Source: a virus | Virus record (IMG/VR): IMGVR_UViG_3300028800_000001 | Span: 186,001-250,000 of that record | Direction: 5' to 3' (one strand) | DNA length: 64,000 nucleotides | Shown here: positions 37,848-46,429 of the stretch, one piece after another | Numbering within the stretch: the stretch's first letter is position 1 | Layout: the number at the start of each line of letters is the position of its first letter | The notes under the pieces: model-generated | What the model saw: the letters and a program-made list of their open reading frames with translations, nothing else | Told to the model about the DNA's origin: nothing | Database searches by the model: none | Position numbers and translations under genes: made by a program

Positions 37848-38762
37848 CTAACTCGCTTTGTAACGGAGCCAAGACTTTACTCTTGGATGTGCTTGATGAT
37901 AACGTTCCAAATCATTGAAAATTTCTTTTTTACGCTCCAAACACACTGTCGATCCGGTATACAAAAATTCAGAGAAAACAAGAAGGTTCTCTCTCCTCCC
38001 TGATAATGGTAAGAAGAATGCGTTTGACTGCTGATTGCGATATATGCACAATGTCTCAATGCCGCGCTCCTCTAATTCTGTTTTCAATCTTTCTAAGAAC
38101 GATTGGCTTCCACCAATGAAACGGCAGATAGTTTCTGTCCAATTACTTCCGCCATTTTTCCTGTGACGTTGATAGACTGTTCCATCGCCATCAAAGTATC
38201 CTCGAATGTATGCCGATAATAAATGCTCAGGAAAATCAGTGGGCCAGGATAGTTGCAACGTCTTGTTTGGAACAATGCCCCAACGAGCAAGAGCCGTTGC
38301 AAGTGGAGGATCATAAAGACACAGTATAGCTGCGCTAGAGCCTCCCTTTCCTCCAAAGCGAATAGCAGATTTTGATCCCACGCCATCTCGAAAATTCTTC
38401 ATATGATCTGCATCAGATTGTTGGAGATGAAGTTGTACTCTTATACTATTCTTCCCGTCCTCATAGATACAACCATCAGCGGCAAGAAAGCCTATCCAAT
38501 AAGCATGCCAATCATCAGAAACATCGAGAAACCCAGACGAGTCTATATAATTTCTCTTAATATAGTGTCCATGCGGATTTTGCTCAATTTCATGCACTTT
38601 CATATGCTTCGATATTGTTGACTCAGCATACCCTGTGGCTCTGGAAATTTCCCTTATGCTCTCCCCGCCAACGGCATATCGCTCGTAAAGAGATTCTTTC
38701 GTAAGCGACTCCCTCATAATAACCTTGCCGCGCTTGCAGTATCCATTTTCAACAGGCATCAT
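37848..38762 (-). CDS. LAGLIDADG homing endonuclease
   Basis: 304 residues from ATG 38762 (a later ATG at 38717 is possible). An N-terminal HTH (SIREISRATGYAESTISKHM) precedes two LAGLIDADG helices: AYWIGFLAADGCIYED and LSAYIRGYFDGDGTVYQ. Each supplies one catalytic Asp/Asp-Gly. Basic C-terminal half. It lies just upstream of parA and its insertion copied the parA start (38770-38796), so it is a mobile gene that targets parA. Confidence 0.88.
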   Translation of the reverse strand: MMPVENGYCKRGKVIMRESLTKESLYERYAVGGESIREISRATGYAESTISKHMKVHEIEQNPHGHYIKRNYIDSSGFLDVSDDWHAYWIGFLAADGCIYEDGKNSIRVQLHLQQSDADHMKNFRDGVGSKSAIRFGGKGGSSAAILCLYDPPLATALARWGIVPNKTLQLSWPTDFPEHLLSAYIRGYFDGDGTVYQRHRKNGGSNWTETICRFIGGSQSFLERLKTELEERGIETLCIYRNQQSNAFFLPLSGRRENLLVFSEFLYTGSTVCLERKKEIFNDLERYHQAHPRVKSWLRYKAS

Positions 38763-38769
38763 AGTGCCC

Positions 38770-38796
38770 CTGGTTGGCAATCGCATATACTTTCAT
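38770..38796 (-). repeat. 27-bp duplicate of the parA start
   Basis: Encodes MKVYAIANQ, then diverges. Identical except one base (AAA for AAG) to the first nine codons of parA at 37780-37806. Marks the exact position where the endonuclease gene entered parA, just before the Walker A motif. Confidence 0.9.
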
Positions 38797-38854
38797 ACAT
38801 ATTTCCTTTTCATGTAAATTTTACCGTGAAGCGGTTTTACCGTTCTACTGGTAG

Positions 38855-38881
38855 AGTACACAAAAAGGTTCAACCTGTCAA
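38855..38881 (-). promoter_or_regulatory. possible promoter of the parA/endonuclease unit
   Basis: Leftward TTGACA with TGTACT at a short 15-base spacing; the TTCAGAAAA box is close by. Weak. Confidence 0.4.
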
Positions 38882-38939
38882 GACTTTTTTCTGAAGGAAC
38901 AAATAAGAAAAAGGTCATACTTTGGCGTAAAAGCAAGGC

Positions 38940-39050
38940 ATCTATGTTATACTGGCGTTACTGTTGGTACAACACCCGACAGATGTGGAAAATAATAGCA
39001 GGGTAGCAACTCATGCGCATCAGCATGTAGTAACTACCCTCTCGTTTTTT
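38940..39050 (+). ncRNA. candidate small RNA with its own promoter and terminator
   Basis: Plus-strand extended -10 TGTTATACT (38945-38953), then about 50 bases and a terminator: AGGGTAG / CTACCCT enclosing CATGC / GCATG, followed by CGTTTTTT at 39043. All surrounding genes run leftwards, so this would be an independent rightward RNA of about 90 nt. A 7-codon frame (MWKIIAG) is embedded. Confidence 0.5.
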
Positions 39051-39336
39051 ACGCTTCTTCTTTGAGCGCTCTCTCACGCGCTGCCTGGGCTTTCGCATTA
39101 TTAGTCAATCGATCTGCATAGCCGTGTACATATTCTTCTACAAAGAGCGCAATAGCCGCGCCATTCTTGCAACATGGTTTTGCCAGCTCCAACGCTGCGC
39201 TGCGCTGCTCTACTTCACTTTGCTCAGGCCGGTCACCAGTAAGATAGGTATAGCCACAACTGTAACCAACATTGCCTGATTCATCGGTGTCATAATACAT
39301 GCGTGTTCTCGCTTTCGTTTTGTGAAACTTTTTCAT
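39049..39336 (-). CDS. hypothetical 95-aa protein
   Basis: Start MKKFHKTKARTRMYYDTDES (ATG 39336). Basic N-terminus, helical C-terminal part; Cys pair CCKNGAA. Its stop lies inside the terminator of the small RNA opposite. Confidence 0.55.
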   Translation of the reverse strand: MKKFHKTKARTRMYYDTDESGNVGYSCGYTYLTGDRPEQSEVEQRSAALELAKPCCKNGAAIALFVEEYVHGYADRLTNNAKAQAARERALKEEA

Positions 39337-39337
39337 C

Positions 39338-39724
39338 TTAAATCTTTTCAACCGCTTCGATGATATACTTGATCGATGCCTGTTCTGCTTCGTGTTTAGA
39401 AACCAGATCAAAGACAAAGGCCAGCAAGATGCCACCTTTCATACGCAGCCCAATCGCCTCTTCATCATCGTTCGGAAAAACCAGAAACCAGAGATCATAC
39501 GAGCTGATAAAGTATGGTCGCTTCTCTGTGACAAGCGTCACACCAAGAAAAGAGCTCCATTCAACGTGCAGTACTGGCAGCATTGGATAGGGATGCTCAA
39601 TATCTTCCACGAAGAAATTATGATTCTCATCTTTTTCAACGTTCAAGCGGAAACTATCTAACTTTCCCTCTGCCGTCCACCAGGATACCTTGAGTAGATT
39701 TTTCACTTGGTACGCTCCTTCCAA
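39338..39724 (-). CDS. hypothetical 128-aa protein
   Basis: MEGAYQVKNLLKVSWWTAEG..., beta-rich (NHNFFVEDIEHPYPMLPVLH), ends with a helix. Overlaps 39703-40206. No family recognised. Confidence 0.55.
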   Translation of the reverse strand: MEGAYQVKNLLKVSWWTAEGKLDSFRLNVEKDENHNFFVEDIEHPYPMLPVLHVEWSSFLGVTLVTEKRPYFISSYDLWFLVFPNDDEEAIGLRMKGGILLAFVFDLVSKHEAEQASIKYIIEAVEKI

Positions 39725-40206
39725 ACACGTACCAACTCATCATCTTCCAAGAGTGGAGCCAGCATATAGCGAAATGCCAGATTGTCGCCAGTGCGCGAGA
39801 AGCTTTCTAATGAATAGCTGGAAACGCGCATGAGGAGTGTCTCAAATTGACGCACCACACAATCATCCTCCATCATGACATCTGGCTTGCGAAAGAGTGT
39901 CATCGCGTACATCTCTGCATATTTTGCGTAGCGATGCCCAAAGACCTGTTCGCCAATCGTCTCAGGATCGTAGACATTGTCCTCTATCGTGACAATCTCC
40001 GAGCGCTTCACCTCTACGTTCATCAACTCAGCGCCTTGATAGTGCATGTGCTGCAACTCTTTGAGCCAATACTTACTGGTTGCAATACGCGCCATCTCAC
40101 GTGCCAGGGTGCTTCCCAGCTCTGCAAAATCTTTCGTGGCATATTTCATAGTAAGGCTCCCGTGTTTGCGGTATGCCAGAAGTGGCTTTCCTAATTCTTC
40201 GCTCAT
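39703..40206 (-). CDS. hypothetical 167-aa protein
   Basis: Start MSEELGKPLLAYRKHGSLTM (ATG 40206; ATGA overlap with 40203-40577). Helical with acidic segments; contains FGHRYAKYAEMYAMTLFRKP. Confidence 0.55.
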   Translation of the reverse strand: MSEELGKPLLAYRKHGSLTMKYATKDFAELGSTLAREMARIATSKYWLKELQHMHYQGAELMNVEVKRSEIVTIEDNVYDPETIGEQVFGHRYAKYAEMYAMTLFRKPDVMMEDDCVVRQFETLLMRVSSYSLESFSRTGDNLAFRYMLAPLLEDDELVRVWKERTK

Positions 40207-40577
40207 GAAAATCTTCCTTTTCTTATCGGTTTTCTCACCAACTCTAGAGGACACCAGGGATATTCTGCGTACTCCAGATTAAGGCGAACACTTTCGTACT
40301 TCACATATTCTAAAAACGCTACTTCTTTCTCTTCTGCGGTCGCGTCCTTGCGAAGCACCTGTTTGTACCAGACAGCCTTTTGAATGATCTTGACTACGTC
40401 TTTGATCACTGAGATGCTGTCCCACCAGCCCACACCATCATAATTACGGTACAGCCGTCCAAAGCTGTAGGTGTCCTTCCCCTCCTGTATAATCTGCTCA
40501 GCGATATCCAGAAAGATTGCGCTACCTGTAGTGATTTCTTCGCCATTCACCGTACGATAATACACAAAGTTTGCCAT
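40203..40577 (-). CDS. hypothetical protein, pair member 1
   Basis: 124 residues from MANFVYYRTVNGEEITTGSA (ATG 40577, TAATG overlap). Shares with the adjacent 40577-40930 the end block EVAFLEYVKYESVRLNLEYA, so the two are tandem paralogues. Confidence 0.6.
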   Translation of the reverse strand: MANFVYYRTVNGEEITTGSAIFLDIAEQIIQEGKDTYSFGRLYRNYDGVGWWDSISVIKDVVKIIQKAVWYKQVLRKDATAEEKEVAFLEYVKYESVRLNLEYAEYPWCPLELVRKPIRKGRFS

Positions 40578-40930
40578 TAACTTCCTCCAATCGTACCGAC
40601 ATACCACGGCGCTTTCGCGTACTCCAAGTCAAGGCGAACATGTTCTAGCTTGACGTAGTCTAAGAAAGCGCTATCCTTATGTTCAAGTGTCTTTGCAGAC
40701 AATAAAAATTGATAAATTAATGCTTTGGTGATCAACTCCAAGACCGAGCGCATATCTTCATACTCATCAAAGTGAAAGGAGAACGCCGCGTCGTCTGCCA
40801 CAATGCTGACAAAGGTATAGCGCTCAGTGCGCTTTTTCTCCGCAATCGCATAGGAAGCTGCACGAAAGAAATCGGGAAAGTTGTTGACGACGGCCTCATG
40901 ATTGAGGACACGTGAATAGGTAAAAATCAT
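40577..40930 (-). CDS. hypothetical protein, pair member 2
   Basis: 117 residues: MIFTYSRVLNHEAVVNNFPD... ending in DSAFLDYVKLEHVRLDLEYA. Paralogue of 40203-40577. Confidence 0.6.
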   Translation of the reverse strand: MIFTYSRVLNHEAVVNNFPDFFRAASYAIAEKKRTERYTFVSIVADDAAFSFHFDEYEDMRSVLELITKALIYQFLLSAKTLEHKDSAFLDYVKLEHVRLDLEYAKAPWYVGTIGGS

Positions 40931-41466
40931 GCTGGTAGTTTCCTTACTTGAATATCTGCAAGCGCTGAGAGATACGTAATCATGCCATTCTTTGCTGCGC
41001 CATCTTCTAAAAGCATTGTTTGATAAATCTTATTCTTGAGCGTGTGCTGCGCAAGGTATTTATGACACGCTGGAACATTGCCAAGAAACTGCTCAACCGG
41101 TTCACCTTCTAAAGAGGTGACAGCGATAAGCTGAAAAGAATACTCTTGCTCAGCATGCTTGACAGCCGCAATGACGGCCTCTGGAAAGCTTTGGTACTCT
41201 TCTGTGGTCAACCCTTTTGCACCGCCGTAGCGATTGCGGTAGATGATTTGCGCGTGCTTTACGCCCCGAATACTATCAATTTGAAATGCGGTCACTTCTT
41301 CAAACCCAAGGCATGCCTCTCCCTCATCACCAAACACCGCAAGGATTTCGACATCAATCTCTTTGTCCATTTCACAGGCAGTGCTACACGCTTCGACAAA
41401 GCTCTGACGAGCCATTGTCCGTATAGGAAGCTCAGGGCTGACTCGATAGACGAGACAGGCAGTCAT
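40927..41466 (-). CDS. hypothetical 179-aa protein
   Basis: MTACLVYRVSPELPIRTMAR..., mixed alpha/beta; ends LSALADIQVRKLPA. ATGA overlap with the downstream pair. No family recognised. Confidence 0.55.
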   Translation of the reverse strand: MTACLVYRVSPELPIRTMARQSFVEACSTACEMDKEIDVEILAVFGDEGEACLGFEEVTAFQIDSIRGVKHAQIIYRNRYGGAKGLTTEEYQSFPEAVIAAVKHAEQEYSFQLIAVTSLEGEPVEQFLGNVPACHKYLAQHTLKNKIYQTMLLEDGAAKNGMITYLSALADIQVRKLPA

Positions 41467-41477
41467 AACTATTCTCC

Positions 41478-41750
41478 TTATCTTGCGAAGATGTGGCGGA
41501 ATATCACCCCATCCTCCACATCTTCATATTCAAAAATCTCACGGAGCCACTCAAAGGCTTCGCGCATCACCATATACTTTTGCGCTTCGATCTGGTCATC
41601 CAGAAAATCCGCAATGTCGTCCTCACTGGGCAAGACAGGATAATTCTCAAAAAGAAATTCCCACGCGGTTGCAATCGCTGTTTCTTTTGAAGACGAATCT
41701 TCATTATTGCTGCGCTGATTGCAAAACTTGTAAAATGCTTTATTGTTCAT
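41478..41750 (-). CDS. hypothetical 90-aa protein
   Basis: Start MNNKAFYKFCNQRSNNEDSS (ATG 41750). Acidic helices (PSEDDIADFLDDQIEAQKYM). Overlaps the end of 41740-42882 by 11 bases; the longer frame to 41969 is a shadow. Confidence 0.55.
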   Translation of the reverse strand: MNNKAFYKFCNQRSNNEDSSSKETAIATAWEFLFENYPVLPSEDDIADFLDDQIEAQKYMVMREAFEWLREIFEYEDVEDGVIFRHIFAR

Positions 41751-42882
41751 GGGTGTAGCGGCTCTCCTCATAATGGCTTTGCATTTCTTCATCAACTGCG
41801 TTGTACCATCCCTCCAGCTCTGGGAGGCATTGGAATATCCAGTTCCACACATCCTGGCGAAACCAGATAGTTTTCGTGTTCTCTTCCCATTCAAAACGAT
41901 CTGGAAGCACTTGTATCGTTGCCCCTTGCTGATCCCAGGAAACGGTTGCAGGAGTGTAGCGCTCATCAAGCGCTGGAATACGCACCATGCCGGTGACCTC
42001 TGTCTCTATTAAATGTCGGACAGCTAAAAGCTGGTACACTGAGACGCGTACCCGTTCAGCAAAGAGTCCTGCATTGTAGTGCGTAAACACCAGATCAATC
42101 TCTGTCCAGTCAGGTTTGCCGTATCTGCCCCAGCCCTCTTTGCGACGGTAAAGCATGTGACGCATGTCTGAGACTGGACACTGGAGTGTCCACACGTCAG
42201 GCGTGCCAAGTAAAAAGAAATCATGCGTCACACTGCCATAACCATGATCAAACGGGCGTATTGGTCGCTCAGTAGTGCTATAACACCGCCTTCCGTAACT
42301 ATCTCTTGGGAATACGGCCTGCGTCTCTTCGAAAACCTCTTCGATCAAGTAGCGATGCTCTCCACGTATTCTTGGACGCACTCGCGTCTTATATTCAGGG
42401 AAGTGCTTGTGGGCATCAGGAATGCGTGCAATCTTTTCACACACATCTGCGTACTCAGCGTTGGTGAGCACCAGTTGTCTTTCAGTGCAATCTCCCCACT
42501 TTGCCAGAAGCACCCGATCACCAGGAAGCTTCTTCTTTGCGTAGCATTCGTAGCGACCAAAGTAACGGGTATCCCACTCTGTCTCTTGTGCGTTGTAACG
42601 CACTTCAAACACCTTTGAGCCAATATCACGTAAGGCCAGAATGCCGTCATAGGAGAGATAGCCATCAGTCAACAGATTTCCCCCTTCATAGACATAAATC
42701 TCGCCCCAGGCGCGGCCAAATTCCTCCGTCTCAAAGGAACCGTAGTTGGCCGCAAGTGTGCGATCTGTAGACAGTAGTCGCTCTTCTTCTAAGCCCAGGA
42801 ACTCGTTCGCTGCGCGATGCACCAGCGATTGCCTGGAAAGAGGCATCTCACCATATGCAAAGGGATTACTTTCGCTCTGCAT
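41740..42882 (-). CDS. hypothetical 380-aa protein
   Basis: Start MQSESNPFAYGEMPLSRQSL (ATG 42882). Largest gene of this operon field. Beta-rich throughout (GGNLLTDGYLSYDGILALRD, RRCYSTTERPIRPFDHGYGS) with no membrane segment. Contains DEEMQSHYEESRYTHEQ at its end. No family recognised despite its size. Confidence 0.6.
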   Translation of the reverse strand: MQSESNPFAYGEMPLSRQSLVHRAANEFLGLEEERLLSTDRTLAANYGSFETEEFGRAWGEIYVYEGGNLLTDGYLSYDGILALRDIGSKVFEVRYNAQETEWDTRYFGRYECYAKKKLPGDRVLLAKWGDCTERQLVLTNAEYADVCEKIARIPDAHKHFPEYKTRVRPRIRGEHRYLIEEVFEETQAVFPRDSYGRRCYSTTERPIRPFDHGYGSVTHDFFLLGTPDVWTLQCPVSDMRHMLYRRKEGWGRYGKPDWTEIDLVFTHYNAGLFAERVRVSVYQLLAVRHLIETEVTGMVRIPALDERYTPATVSWDQQGATIQVLPDRFEWEENTKTIWFRQDVWNWIFQCLPELEGWYNAVDEEMQSHYEESRYTHEQ

Positions 42883-43315
42883 AGTACAGTGTCTCCATAT
42901 CCTCACCAAGCCAGTACTGTATCAGAGTAATGAGCGCGGCCTGCTTCTCCCATTCGTCATAGTATTTTTCAGCCGTCATGCCACTTTCCCTGTCATATTT
43001 ATCCAGCGCGCCCTGATCAGCAAGCCATTTCCCCCAATTCCCGCCAAAAGAATAGCTTTCAATCTCATCAAAAAGCTGTACAAAAATGTCATAGGCAGGT
43101 GGTATTCCGTCTGAAGACTGGTCGTGCTCAACTTCCATGATACGGCCCTGGTAGACTAAGCAAAGCGTCCAATGCCAATACGGCGTGGTGTAGACTTCCG
43201 TACGCAACCGATTGTAGCCAGTGTTGTGACTGCGCTGCTCACATTTCAGACACTCAATGACCAGCTCACACGCTGCTCGTTTTTCTTCCAACAGTTCTTC
43301 TAATGTCTCGCTCAT
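42866..43315 (-). CDS. hypothetical 149-aa protein
   Basis: MSETLEELLEEKRAACELVI..., helical N-terminus then strands (YTTPYWHWTLCLVYQGRIME). ATGA overlap with the upstream gene and a 17-base overlap downstream. Confidence 0.55.
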   Translation of the reverse strand: MSETLEELLEEKRAACELVIECLKCEQRSHNTGYNRLRTEVYTTPYWHWTLCLVYQGRIMEVEHDQSSDGIPPAYDIFVQLFDEIESYSFGGNWGKWLADQGALDKYDRESGMTAEKYYDEWEKQAALITLIQYWLGEDMETLYYAERK

Positions 43316-43617
43316 GATTTTTCCTCTAACTTCAACAACCGCGCCATCTTGCGAATAAGCGCATCTTTCTCCTCTACGCTGATAGAATGCAGCGCAAGAT
43401 CAATTTCATCACTGAGCTTGCAGCGCTCAGCATAAGCAGTCACATCCTCCATGCGGTAGAGTGCGGTCTCTTCATCTCTGACAACTACCAGAGAGACCGC
43501 AAAGGCACCCTCACGGGCGTAAACCTTGATAGCCTGTTCACATGCTTCTCGTAGCGTGGGAAGCGTGCCAATAATTGCTCCACCACCATCATTATGCGAA
43601 AAAGCATATAATCCCAT
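43312..43617 (-). CDS. hypothetical 101-aa protein
   Basis: Start MGLYAFSHNDGGGAIIGTLP (ATG 43617, ATAATG with upstream stop). Contains LREACEQAIKVYAREGAFAV, a motif echoed in other small proteins here (LxEACExAI at 48174-48485 and FEACKTAI at 48478-48693), so a loose family may exist. Confidence 0.55.
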   Translation of the reverse strand: MGLYAFSHNDGGGAIIGTLPTLREACEQAIKVYAREGAFAVSLVVVRDEETALYRMEDVTAYAERCKLSDEIDLALHSISVEEKDALIRKMARLLKLEEKS

Positions 43618-44060
43618 TATTGTTCCTCTTCTTTCTGTATCCATGTGAAAGCGCGTTGCACCAGCGTTTCACGGATTGCTAAATCAACTGTGTTGATTGG
43701 CCTGCCTCCTGGCATACGGAAATTTCCAACCCAATGCGCAACCGCATCAAGCGTCCAAAAGGGGTGTTCCTCTATCGCCAATCGTGCTTTCTCAACAATG
43801 TCTTCTGTCTGTTCCTGTGTGAGTGGCACAGGGTAGGTGCCATACTCTCGTGTTACTTCGCCCAATGTTTCAAGCAGCACCTCTGTACGTGTTGCTTTCG
43901 AAACGGTGTTACTCAAGCGTCCACCAGGAAGCACCTGCACACCAAGATGATTAGTAAGGAGATCCTGACTCCACTCTGGATGATGAATAAGCAGCCGCCT
44001 TGCAGTGCTCTTCATCTCCGCACGCTGTTCTTCGGTCATTTGTACGAGATCACTATTCAT
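43617..44060 (-). CDS. protein with two tandem repeats, 147 aa
   Basis: Internal duplication of ~55 residues: first unit HHPEWSQDLLTNHLG...PGGRLSNTVSKATR, second EHPFWTLDAVAHWVG...PGGRPINTVDLAIRETL. Conserved HPxW, GxxxxPGGR and NTV. Fold unknown; a pseudo-dimeric DNA- or RNA-binding protein is possible. Confidence 0.6.
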   Translation of the reverse strand: MNSDLVQMTEEQRAEMKSTARRLLIHHPEWSQDLLTNHLGVQVLPGGRLSNTVSKATRTEVLLETLGEVTREYGTYPVPLTQEQTEDIVEKARLAIEEHPFWTLDAVAHWVGNFRMPGGRPINTVDLAIRETLVQRAFTWIQKEEEQ

Positions 44061-44689
44061 GAATGCACCGCCAAGCGAATTGGCTTATCCAGCACGAGTA
44101 GTTCTTTGAGTGCCGGAAGCAGCCGTTTTGCCTGATCGATATCACTGATCATCACCAAGCCAGAATTATCGGTTGTCTCCATGCGCAGGAGCCCAGTGAA
44201 GATGGGGAAAACCTGTGTACCTGCTTCAAGCGTAATCACCGTATAACTATTTGGAATACGGTTCCCCATCTTCTCATAGATCGTATCTTTGGCAAGATAG
44301 CAGCACCAGTCAAAATCCAACTCAGGATAGTCCATGAGCAGTTTAGCCGCGCACAACTTCTCCAGTGGTACCTGTTTTTGCTGTTGCTGTTTTGGTGACC
44401 AGAGCTCAAAGTTCATATCATGGAGTGTTCTTTGAATAATCCCACGATAGTTCACCTCTGCTGGTCCTTCTTTTTGCACATCCAGCGAAACGCTACACTT
44501 TGCTGCTTCATCCAGTCCTGCCTCAAAATCTTCCAGATAGTTCAGGTGTTTCTGTGTACGCATCTTCTGCGGAAGCAGAAAATTATATTCAGCACCCACC
44601 TGCGGTAAGTCCAGCAAAATCGTTCTGTGCCCGATTGAATAATCACTTTCCTGATGAAAGATCACATCTGCTCTATTCAAAACCATCAT
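44057..44689 (-). CDS. hypothetical 210-aa protein
   Basis: MMVLNRADVIFHQESDYSIG..., beta start (HRTILLDLPQVGAEYNFLLP), helical middle, ends LVLDKPIRLAVHS. ATGA overlap with 43617-44060. Confidence 0.55.
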   Translation of the reverse strand: MMVLNRADVIFHQESDYSIGHRTILLDLPQVGAEYNFLLPQKMRTQKHLNYLEDFEAGLDEAAKCSVSLDVQKEGPAEVNYRGIIQRTLHDMNFELWSPKQQQQKQVPLEKLCAAKLLMDYPELDFDWCCYLAKDTIYEKMGNRIPNSYTVITLEAGTQVFPIFTGLLRMETTDNSGLVMISDIDQAKRLLPALKELLVLDKPIRLAVHS

Positions 44690-44966
44690 CCTCCTCTAGA
44701 AAAACATTCAACGCGATCCGCATATCTTCCATCTGCTCTTGTGTCAGGCCAGAAGATGTACGCTCTCCAATACCAAGGGTATAGATAACGGTCTCGCCTT
44801 GATTAATGAGCCCCTTTTGTAACCAGATCGGATTGATACGGCTGGGCACCAACAGCGTGAGTTCTTGCGGATCAATATCAGGACGCGCTGCACGATACGT
44901 ATTCACCACATCGCGAAAACGCTCCTGCGCTAACCGCTCTTCTATCTGCTTTTTACTTATCGACAT
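44673..44966 (-). CDS. hypothetical protein, pair member 1
   Basis: 97 residues: LTLLVPSRINPIWLQKGLIN, YTLGIGERTSSGLTQEQMED. Paralogue of 44953-45225, which has LISRHVRPVWISRVTDDEGY, FTVGVAEHVTFPLDRQEVEM; both end in a helix MRIAL/MVTLL. Confidence 0.6.
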   Translation of the reverse strand: MSISKKQIEERLAQERFRDVVNTYRAARPDIDPQELTLLVPSRINPIWLQKGLINQGETVIYTLGIGERTSSGLTQEQMEDMRIALNVFLEEDDGFE

Positions 44967-45225
44967 CTTTTTTCTCCAATGTTTTTTGCAAGAGCGTGAC
45001 CATCATTTCAACCTCTTGCCGATCAAGCGGAAAGGTCACATGCTCTGCCACGCCAACGGTAAATGATTCATAGCCTTCATCGTCAGTCACACGGCTTATC
45101 CAGACGGGACGCACATGACGAGAAATAAGGACAATCCCTGGATCGTGTATAAGTTTTGGACGTTGCAACCGTTCTTTCTCTACGTAGAGACTGACCAACC
45201 ATGCAATGCGCTCTTCCGATTGCAT
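44953..45225 (-). CDS. hypothetical protein, pair member 2
   Basis: 90 residues from MQSEERIAWLVSLYVEKERL (ATG 45225, RBS GAGAGGAG). Tandem paralogue of 44673-44966. Confidence 0.6.
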   Translation of the reverse strand: MQSEERIAWLVSLYVEKERLQRPKLIHDPGIVLISRHVRPVWISRVTDDEGYESFTVGVAEHVTFPLDRQEVEMMVTLLQKTLEKKDVDK

Positions 45226-45238
45226 TTTTCTCTCCTCT

Positions 45239-45637
45239 CTAACGATGAATGAACAAAAACAATCTTTCTTGCGCTGCAAACTGAAAGAGAATGTTAAGAT
45301 CACGTATCCATGCATAAGAAAGTGTCTCCTCTGGATCGCTTTCGTCATATGGTATCTCTTGGTCACCGGCAATATTTGGCCCCAACTCTTGTACATAGTC
45401 GTTAAGCCGCTGCGCAACAGAAGCAACTTCATCAGGCTCCAGTGTCCCAGTAATATACTCATCACACGCCAGATCAAAGAACTCAATAAACGGAGAAATT
45501 TTAAACGCTCCCTGATAGATCTGATTGGGGAGCGAAGGGATGGCAGGCCAGACAAGTCCTTGCCCCGTTTCTAACTCTGTATCATCTTCGCTCTTGGCAA
45601 ACGCCACATCTTTCACAAACTGTGCATCTAAACTCAT
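45239..45637 (-). CDS. hypothetical 132-aa acidic protein
   Basis: MSLDAQFVKDVAFAKSEDDT..., acidic, helical end NILFQFAAQERLFLFIHR. RBS GGAGGGTAGAACA. No family recognised. Confidence 0.6.
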   Translation of the reverse strand: MSLDAQFVKDVAFAKSEDDTELETGQGLVWPAIPSLPNQIYQGAFKISPFIEFFDLACDEYITGTLEPDEVASVAQRLNDYVQELGPNIAGDQEIPYDESDPEETLSYAWIRDLNILFQFAAQERLFLFIHR

Positions 45638-45649
45638 TGTTCTACCCTC

Positions 45650-45811
45650 CTATAAAAAGAAAGAAGCCAGCGAAACACCGGCTCCTACAACACATATGTA
45701 CGCAACACTTGCCGCCAGAACTTGATTGCCTTGCCCTCTATTTAAGCGGGTGTATGCTGCGCACCCGCGCCAGATGAAGAGTACTAAAAAGAGGAGAGAA
45801 ATGAGCTTCAT
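45650..45811 (-). CDS. two-TM membrane protein, 53 aa
   Basis: Start MKLISLLFLVLFIWRGCAAY (ATG 45811). Two hydrophobic segments around a TRLNRGQGN loop. Confidence 0.55.
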   Translation of the reverse strand: MKLISLLFLVLFIWRGCAAYTRLNRGQGNQVLAASVAYICVVGAGVSLASFFL

Positions 45812-46029
45812 GCGTTCATAGCTTTCTTCAAATCTTGCACATCGTAGAAGAGGCATTCCCCTGTATGATCTACTCTTTCAGTAGTAAATGCTTCGCTGCC
45901 ACAAGCGCGACAGCGCCAATAGCGTTCATCTTGCCATGCTTCTTCATGACCATCATCCACCACATGCTCGTATAAAAGTGTATCCAGCTTCGAAAGAATG
46001 CGTAAGCCAACGCGTATTTGTTCATCCAT
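45808..46029 (-). CDS. zinc-finger-like protein, paralogue of 36441-36662
   Basis: Start MDEQIRVGLRILSKLDTLLY (ATG 46029). YWRCRACGSEAFTTERVDHTGEC keeps the CxxC...H...C pattern. Confidence 0.6.
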   Translation of the reverse strand: MDEQIRVGLRILSKLDTLLYEHVVDDGHEEAWQDERYWRCRACGSEAFTTERVDHTGECLFYDVQDLKKAMNA

Positions 46030-46043
46030 TTCTCTTCTCTCCT

Positions 46044-46232
46044 TTATGAAATTACTACGTGAAAAAACGGGTATAAGAAAAATCCAAAGCAAATGCCAGA
46101 AATCACCAAACACACAATAGTAGCTATTCCCATCAACTGACGGTTCCCGATTCCCCTCGCATACTGATCAAGGGAGCGTAGCCCAAAGATGAGGAAGAGA
46201 AAAGCATACAAAATGAAAAAGTCATTGCTCAT
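46044..46232 (-). CDS. two-TM membrane protein, 62 aa
   Basis: MSNDFFILYAFLFLIFGLRS..., segments about 5-17 and 33-55. Confidence 0.55.
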   Translation of the reverse strand: MSNDFFILYAFLFLIFGLRSLDQYARGIGNRQLMGIATIVCLVISGICFGFFLYPFFHVVIS

Positions 46233-46244
46233 TGCTCTTCTCCT

Positions 46245-46424
46245 TTAAAACTGCACATGAAAGATCGCGCAAAAGGTAAGTACAAAAGCGGCTCCCGCAA
46301 CAAAAGTGGCTCCCCAGCAAGCCCATAGGAGACTGCGGCGCGCATTGCTCTTCATACTCTTATCAAGTAACGTCAGAGAAAAGGCCAGCGAAGCGTTTAA
46401 AAGAAGGACAAACACTGCCTCCAT
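46245..46424 (-). CDS. two-TM membrane protein, 59 aa
   Basis: MEAVFVLLLNASLAFSLTLL... with a second segment WGATFVAGAAFVLTFCAIF and basic loop KSMKSNARRS. Below the usual length cut-off but in a clear gap. Confidence 0.5.
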   Translation of the reverse strand: MEAVFVLLLNASLAFSLTLLDKSMKSNARRSLLWACWGATFVAGAAFVLTFCAIFHVQF

Positions 46425-46429
46425 CTTAC

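Noticed and set aside
38003-38386. Additional frames inside the LAGLIDADG gene
   Set aside because: Alternative frames without start signals; the main frame has both LAGLIDADG motifs intact.
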